Shown here one piece after another: positions 8,323 through 12,176 of a DNA stretch of 12,176 nucleotides. The DNA comes from Pigoraptor vietnamica (lineage: Eukaryota; Opisthokonta; Filasterea), in the NCBI GenBank assembly GCA_943704525.1, contig CALSCQ010002111.1, forward strand, positions 1-12,176. Reading direction: 5' to 3'. Below the pieces are notes generated by a model that did no database searches, was not told the origin of the DNA, and worked only from the letters and a program-made list of their open reading frames with translations. A program made the translations under genes and the position numbers. Numbering within the stretch: the first letter of the stretch is position 1; each line of letters opens with the position of its first letter.

Positions 8323-10565
8323 TTTTTCTCCCCTTCCTCTTCAAGCACAATGTCTGTCACTACGAGCTCACCCGACTCCCAGCGAGCCGTTGCCCACTTG
8401 TGGAGGGCGCCGCAGTGAATGGACCAGTCGAGATACTCGTACTTTCGCAGACGGCTGTAAGCCTCATGATCAGTTGGCCGAATGCGCCTAAGCAGCGGAA
8501 CCCCGAACTCAACGGCAGCGAGGAGAACGCCACGGTCCACTTTCCGGCCGAAGCCTGGCTTTTTGGCCCACGCTTGCTCCCTCGTGATCAGTATGTCCGC
8601 AATAGGGCGTGCAACCAAGTTGACTCCCACGCGCCGCTCCAAAACAAACAGGTCGTACGAAAGACAGTGCAGCATTACATCGTCCGCTCGTATCGCCTGC
8701 GGGTGGCGTGTTAATACCTCGCACCAAAACGACATGTCCCGCACCTTCTTCAGACGTTCCCACGTGCGAGGAATGCACCGTTCGACGACCGCCGGCTCGT
8801 TCTCTTCAAACCAACGCACATACTCAATATGCCCCTCCTCCACGCTGGCCAAGAATGCGTCCTCCAGCTCGCACTCGCGATCCTCCGCACGAAGGCGCGC
8901 GAGAACAAACCGAAACAGCCTCCATCGGCGCGAACGGCAGGCAGCTGCGAGCGACACGCGCAGGCCGGGCAAACGACGGTCAATCAACCGCACCATTCGC
9001 ATGTTCCCCGCACGCACTGCCGCCTCCAGAGCACCGCCCAAATCGAACGGGGGCTTGCAATAGAGGTAGCTGTGCACGTCCGATTGACGTGCTGCCTCGG
9101 AGCACATCACCGGCGCAATGCCGTCGTTCACATCGGCCATGTACGCAATCACACCAAAGTGGCCGCGCGACACGGCCGCGAGAGCAGAATCGTATCGGAA
9201 CAGAAAGGGGTCGATGCGCTGGCACAGGTGGCGCAGCAGGTCCACGTCGCCCATCTCGGCAGCATGCCTCACGCACTCCCTCGCCGCGTTCGAAGCGAGC
9301 GCCGCGTCAAACGACGCCGCACTTATGTAGCACGGATGCGCAGCATGGATCTCGCGTGCCAGTTGCAGCGCTGCGTCCACCCACTCGACCGTCACCGCCG
9401 GGTCGGGCAGGGCGTAGTGATGCCCCACGGAAAGAACGTGATGCCAGTGCAGATGCAGTCCCCGCGCAAGCAGCCAATTGAGCCCGCCGACCGCGCGTGC
9501 CCTCACAAGGCCCCACACGCCATCAAAGTTGAAAGACTTCAGCGAAAAGACCCGCGCCGCGGCATCGTAGTTTTCTTCGGTGAGAAGGCGCACGAACGTG
9601 TCGTTTTGTTGCGTCGCAATGTCCGCCCACATTTCCGGCGTAAACTCACTCCACACGTAACCGCCGTCGCACGTCGCACGCACGTCTGCCTTCTCTGACT
9701 CGTGCGCGCGAAGGTACTCAGCAGCCTCTGCATCAAAGGCGCAACTTGAGTACGAGCGATTCATGTCCGCGAGTGCGACTGGCGAGTGCTCGACGGCCAT
9801 GCGAGCCAAGTGGACCGCCTTCTCTCCCACGTGCGACGCAGCCGCAATGAAGAGGCAGTGCGCCACTCCGGCATCCGAAAAATACCTGCGGCACTTGGCG
9901 ACAATGGCCCTGAATCCCTCGAGACAGTCGTCGCAGTGCTCAAACGACCAGCACAGCAGAGCCATATGGGCGTTACGTGTACAGACGTGCTTGAGAAGTC
10001 GCGTGACGAGGTCCAATTCGCCGCGACGAAACGGCCCGCGCATCGCAAGGCCCGGTATGGCGCACGTATGGAGAAACCCTTGCGCCTCGTCAAATAGAAA
10101 GACCACCTGCTCGCGGGAGAGGTCGTCCCACTTCCACGAATGGACGCCGCAGCTGCTGTACGCCTCCGGGTGAGGATGCAACTCCACATCCAGAGCGCCG
10201 TTGCGCACGAGAAAGACAAACGCCTCCCAATTCTTTCTCCGCATCGCCGCGTCAAGTGCGTCGCCAGTGCACCGCACCACGCGCCCGTGCTTCACCTCGT
10301 CCTCGTGGAGCAGGCGAACGAGGTCCATGTGCCCGTACCATATGGCACTGTCCATGTCCCAGTGGCCGTACGCGCGGTACTTAAACAGGTCGCCCTGCAT
10401 GCACTCGAGCGCCTCGCTGCGAATGCGCCCAAAGACGGCACGCAGCGCTTTGCACGTCGCGCGGACGCGGCCAATGTCCGTGAGCGTGAGGCGGCCGACC
10501 ACGACGAGATGCACGAGCACTTCGTCGGAGAGTATGAGCAAAAGGGGAACAGAAGTATCCATCAT
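8307..10565 (-). CDS. F-box protein with degenerate ankyrin-like repeats, intronless
   Basis: A single uninterrupted frame of 752 residues. ATG 10565 (context ACCATGATGG) is the first ATG in frame; a second follows immediately. The open frame extends 86 codons further upstream but only through non-ATG codons, a poly-Lys stretch from an A tract and a poly-Pro stretch, so it is probably untranslated. Residues 8-46 are an F-box (LSDEVLVHL, LTLTDIGRVRATCKALRAVF), the Skp1-binding part of SCF ubiquitin ligases. The rest is helical, with recurring ankyrin-like half-units such as AIWYGHMDLVRLL, AAEMGDVDLLRHL, AAVRAGNMRMVRLI and ASVEEGHIEYVRWF, probably binding substrate. The protein ends in a Glu/Lys-rich tail. 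F-box/ankyrin proteins of this style form large families in some amoebozoan and other protist genomes and in giant viruses. The lack of introns contrasts with every well-supported neighbour. Confidence 0.88.
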   Translation of the reverse strand: MMDTSVPLLLILSDEVLVHLVVVGRLTLTDIGRVRATCKALRAVFGRIRSEALECMQGDLFKYRAYGHWDMDSAIWYGHMDLVRLLHEDEVKHGRVVRCTGDALDAAMRRKNWEAFVFLVRNGALDVELHPHPEAYSSCGVHSWKWDDLSREQVVFLFDEAQGFLHTCAIPGLAMRGPFRRGELDLVTRLLKHVCTRNAHMALLCWSFEHCDDCLEGFRAIVAKCRRYFSDAGVAHCLFIAAASHVGEKAVHLARMAVEHSPVALADMNRSYSSCAFDAEAAEYLRAHESEKADVRATCDGGYVWSEFTPEMWADIATQQNDTFVRLLTEENYDAAARVFSLKSFNFDGVWGLVRARAVGGLNWLLARGLHLHWHHVLSVGHHYALPDPAVTVEWVDAALQLAREIHAAHPCYISAASFDAALASNAARECVRHAAEMGDVDLLRHLCQRIDPFLFRYDSALAAVSRGHFGVIAYMADVNDGIAPVMCSEAARQSDVHSYLYCKPPFDLGGALEAAVRAGNMRMVRLIDRRLPGLRVSLAAACRSRRWRLFRFVLARLRAEDRECELEDAFLASVEEGHIEYVRWFEENEPAVVERCIPRTWERLKKVRDMSFWCEVLTRHPQAIRADDVMLHCLSYDLFVLERRVGVNLVARPIADILITREQAWAKKPGFGRKVDRGVLLAAVEFGVPLLRRIRPTDHEAYSRLRKYEYLDWSIHCGALHKWATARWESGELVVTDIVLEEEGEKKKGAQ

Positions 10566-10838
10566 GGTAATGGCCACGACAAGCGACCGGCCCGGCAAAG
10601 CAAGGGTCGTTGCGGTTGGAAGGAGGCCGATGAAAGCAGAACAGGGAAAAGAAGCGTGGGGGGGGGGAGGGGGGGTAAGTGCCGTGCATGTACGTTGCTT
10701 GACCGAACGTGCGTGCTGCCCCAGCGCGCGTGTCCAACGTGCGAGTGCAGACACAAACGGAGGGGCCTGTTTTTTTTTTTTTTTATTTTTTTTTGGTTCT
10801 GTAACAACCCGATCACGTGACAATCAGCACTACTTGAT
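10566..10838. other. 5' region of the F-box gene
   Basis: This spacer lies between two minus-strand genes. On the minus strand it holds copy A of the A-tract element, then a pyrimidine-rich stretch with C7-T-C10 (10658-10675), then the F-box ATG. An upstream ATG at 10689 opens an out-of-frame reading frame that runs past the main start to 10381; if transcribed it could dampen translation. No TATA box is evident. Confidence 0.5.
10770..10822 (-). repeat. A-tract element, copy A
   Basis: On the minus strand this reads TGTCACGTGATC, GGGT, TGTTACAG, AACC, then A9-T-A15. It begins 16 bases beyond the GDPD-like stop and lies about 200 bases upstream of the F-box ATG. Copy B sits beyond the F-box 3' end in the same orientation, so the two bracket that gene. 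The A tract contains AATAAA, which could serve as the polyadenylation signal of the GDPD-like gene. Confidence 0.75.
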
Positions 10839-12086
10839 TCATTTGGAAAACATACCAAAGATCGACCCGCCAAAAGCGGCCGAAGGGGCGCTCCCTGCAC
10901 CGTTGCGACTCCCGTCCGTACGTAACGACGACGACGGTGCTCCCACAAATATGGAAGACACTCCATTAACTGCCGCGCCAACGGCCGCCCCCACAGCCGC
11001 GCCCCTCTCGCCAGCGTCCCCCTGCGCCTCCTCCTGCAGAATGCGCGGGTCCACGCCCGTCGTGCCACTCCTGACGATGGCATCAACGCCGGCGACGCGC
11101 TGTGCGACAAGGACGCTCTCATCGCCAGCGTCGTTGAGGGGGCCGTGGGTGAAGAGCAACAGGCCGTTCTCCTTGATCGCGCGCGCCAGTTGCGGGCATG
11201 CGACGATGGGGTCGGCGAGGCAGCGGACGCCGAGTAACTGCGCTCGGCGGGCGAAGCGCACCGCCTTCTCGAGCGACCGCTCCCACTCGTCCGTGCCGAT
11301 GTCTGTGGGGGTCGCAGGAGGGAGAGAGTGGTCGGATGCAAAGAACCCTGCACTTGTCGAGTGGAAGACGGGGAAGTTCGGCTGCTTGATGCTGAGGAGG
11401 AGAGAGAGCGACTCGTCGCTCGCGGTGAACATGACGCGGCGAGGGATCGTGGCGACACAGTCGTACACGCACAGGAGCACGGCGTCTGCGAGCGTATTTT
11501 GCGCGTGTGCGTTGCTGTCGGCGTGCGATTGCGAAGGCGTCGCAACGATGAGGTTCAGCCCAACGTGAGTGGGCACCGCCTGCACACGCAGATTTGGAGA
11601 GGGAGTAAGCGCTACACTAGAACCAGCCGAACACATGCGCCACACGCAAAACCGCATTCATATCGCGAGGAGAACATCAAGTAGGCTGGCGGCCACACAC
11701 GCGCTACAAACAAGCGCAATACCCACAGCGAATGCTTCCGACAGTCCAATGGCGTACTCGGCAGCTCCCCCTGCGGCAAACCGCGCCAGGGAGAGAGCAC
11801 CGCAACGCGCACCGCCCACAGCTTTCAATTGCGACGCCGTCAGCGCACGCACGGGAATGCCCGGCTCAAGGCCCGGCAGCGACACGAGCGGAACGCCGCA
11901 CGTGACAGGGACGCCATCGGCGGACAGTTGTACGGGCACGTCGATGTAGCATGGCGCAAGGGACGCACCAGTGACGAGAGAGACGGGGCCAGCGCGCGAG
12001 TTGGGGTGGCGCTGCTTGCCCACGGGTGCCGCCGAGAACATCGGAGAGGTTTCACCCTCGGCCGGCGCTTTGCTGCCAGAGATTAT
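10839..12086 (-). CDS. GDE1/PHO81-type glycerophosphodiesterase-like protein, catalytic residues lost, 5' end off window
   Basis: Two exons are visible on the minus strand, 12086-11727 and 11579-10839, joined in phase 0 across a 147-nt GTGGGT-CAG intron, giving 366 residues. A CAG acceptor at 12087 follows a pyrimidine-rich stretch; earlier exons lie beyond the right edge. The fold matches the GDPD TIM barrel of the eukaryotic SPX-ankyrin-GDPD group: VQLSADGVPV, EAFAAVPTHVGLNL, LLLSIKQPNFPVF, LLGVRCLADPIVACPQLARA, GLLLFTHGPLND, AGVDAIV. Active members split glycerophosphocholine or similar diesters. Here the expected catalytic and metal-binding positions are all changed: the HR pair, EN, E-x-D (D-x-P), HD (GV) and the E-x-K after the LN strand (I-V-A). 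That suggests a non-catalytic role, as proposed for the GDPD of yeast Pho81. The last 60 or so residues are a low-complexity Ala/Gly/Ser tail with repeated GAAV units. SPX and ankyrin domains are expected upstream but not seen. Confidence 0.85.
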
Positions 12087-12130
12087 CTGGACGCACGGGA
12101 GGACAGGTGATACATCAGACAGGAAGGGAT

Positions 12131-12176
12131 TGTTTTTTCTTTTTTTTTTCCCGCGGGGGGGGGGGGGGGGGGGGGG
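12131..12176. repeat. T-rich run followed by a terminal G22 homopolymer
   Basis: T6-C-T10 is followed by CCCGC and then 22 consecutive G to the window end. On the minus strand this lies just upstream of the acceptor of the GDPD-like exon and is probably intronic. The left edge of the window also starts with G7. Such runs often stop assembly, so real flanking sequence may differ. Confidence 0.8.

Noticed and set aside
8708-9698. Plus-strand open frames opposite the F-box gene
   Set aside because: They overlap the long minus-strand F-box frame, which has clear domain motifs; their products are Arg/Pro/Ser-rich shadow composition.
8307-10565. Recent transfer of the F-box gene from a giant virus
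   Set aside because: F-box/ankyrin architecture and lack of introns are compatible, but the same families are common in protists, base composition is like the neighbours, and no viral hallmark gene is present.
10566-10823. N-terminal extension of the F-box protein
   Set aside because: The frame is open, but its only starts are non-ATG, and it translates an A tract as poly-Lys and a C run as poly-Pro.
10201-11568. Long plus-strand open frame (455 codons)
   Set aside because: It lies antisense to the GDPD-like exon and the F-box gene, crosses their spacer, has poly-Phe from a T tract and shows no domain. GC-rich genes often leave open antisense frames.

Overview
The window looks like nuclear DNA from a GC-rich, intron-rich unicellular eukaryote (a protist). 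Genes are broken by short introns (77-240 nt in the well-supported genes) that nearly all begin GTGNG and end CAG. Several introns carry CA/TG low-complexity tracts. I see no bacterial signals (operons, Shine-Dalgarno sites) and no recognisable transposon, tRNA, rRNA or CRISPR array. I cannot name the lineage with confidence. Both ends of the window are G homopolymers, so it may be a whole contig that stops at unassembled runs.

Layout, left to right. (1) 1-1259, minus: 5' part of a Sec14-like CRAL-TRIO lipid-transfer protein in five exons, running off the left edge. (2) 1260-2287: about 1 kb with no convincing gene and a perfect 29-bp tandem duplication. (3) 2288-3547, minus: a probable small single-pass membrane protein with a Tyr-x-Gln-Pro-rich tail; its presumed intron holds a large (TG)n compound satellite and a cluster of palindromes. 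(4) 4022-5907, minus: a complete five-exon family II (DHH) inorganic pyrophosphatase of 402 residues with an unusual N-terminal transmembrane anchor. (5) 5908-6676: divergent intergenic region that may hold a small two-exon minus-strand gene. (6) 6677-7954, plus: a complete three-exon isopenicillin-N-synthase-like Fe(II)/2-oxoglutarate oxygenase. (7) 7955-8306: convergent spacer with two kinds of repeat. (8) 8307-10565, minus: an intronless 752-residue F-box protein with ankyrin-like repeats. (9) 10839-12086, minus: the 3' half of a GDE1/PHO81-type glycerophosphodiesterase-like protein whose active site appears entirely lost; it runs off the right edge.

I see no evidence that these genes form one system. 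Two of them relate to phosphate: the pyrophosphatase and the GDE1/PHO81-like protein. A 10-base motif, GATCACGTGA, built on the CACGTG core that phosphate and sulfur regulators bind in fungi, occurs three times. Linking these is inference. The observations most worth a second look are the membrane-anchored pyrophosphatase, the catalytically dead GDPD domain, and the intronless F-box gene bracketed by two copies of the same A-tract element.
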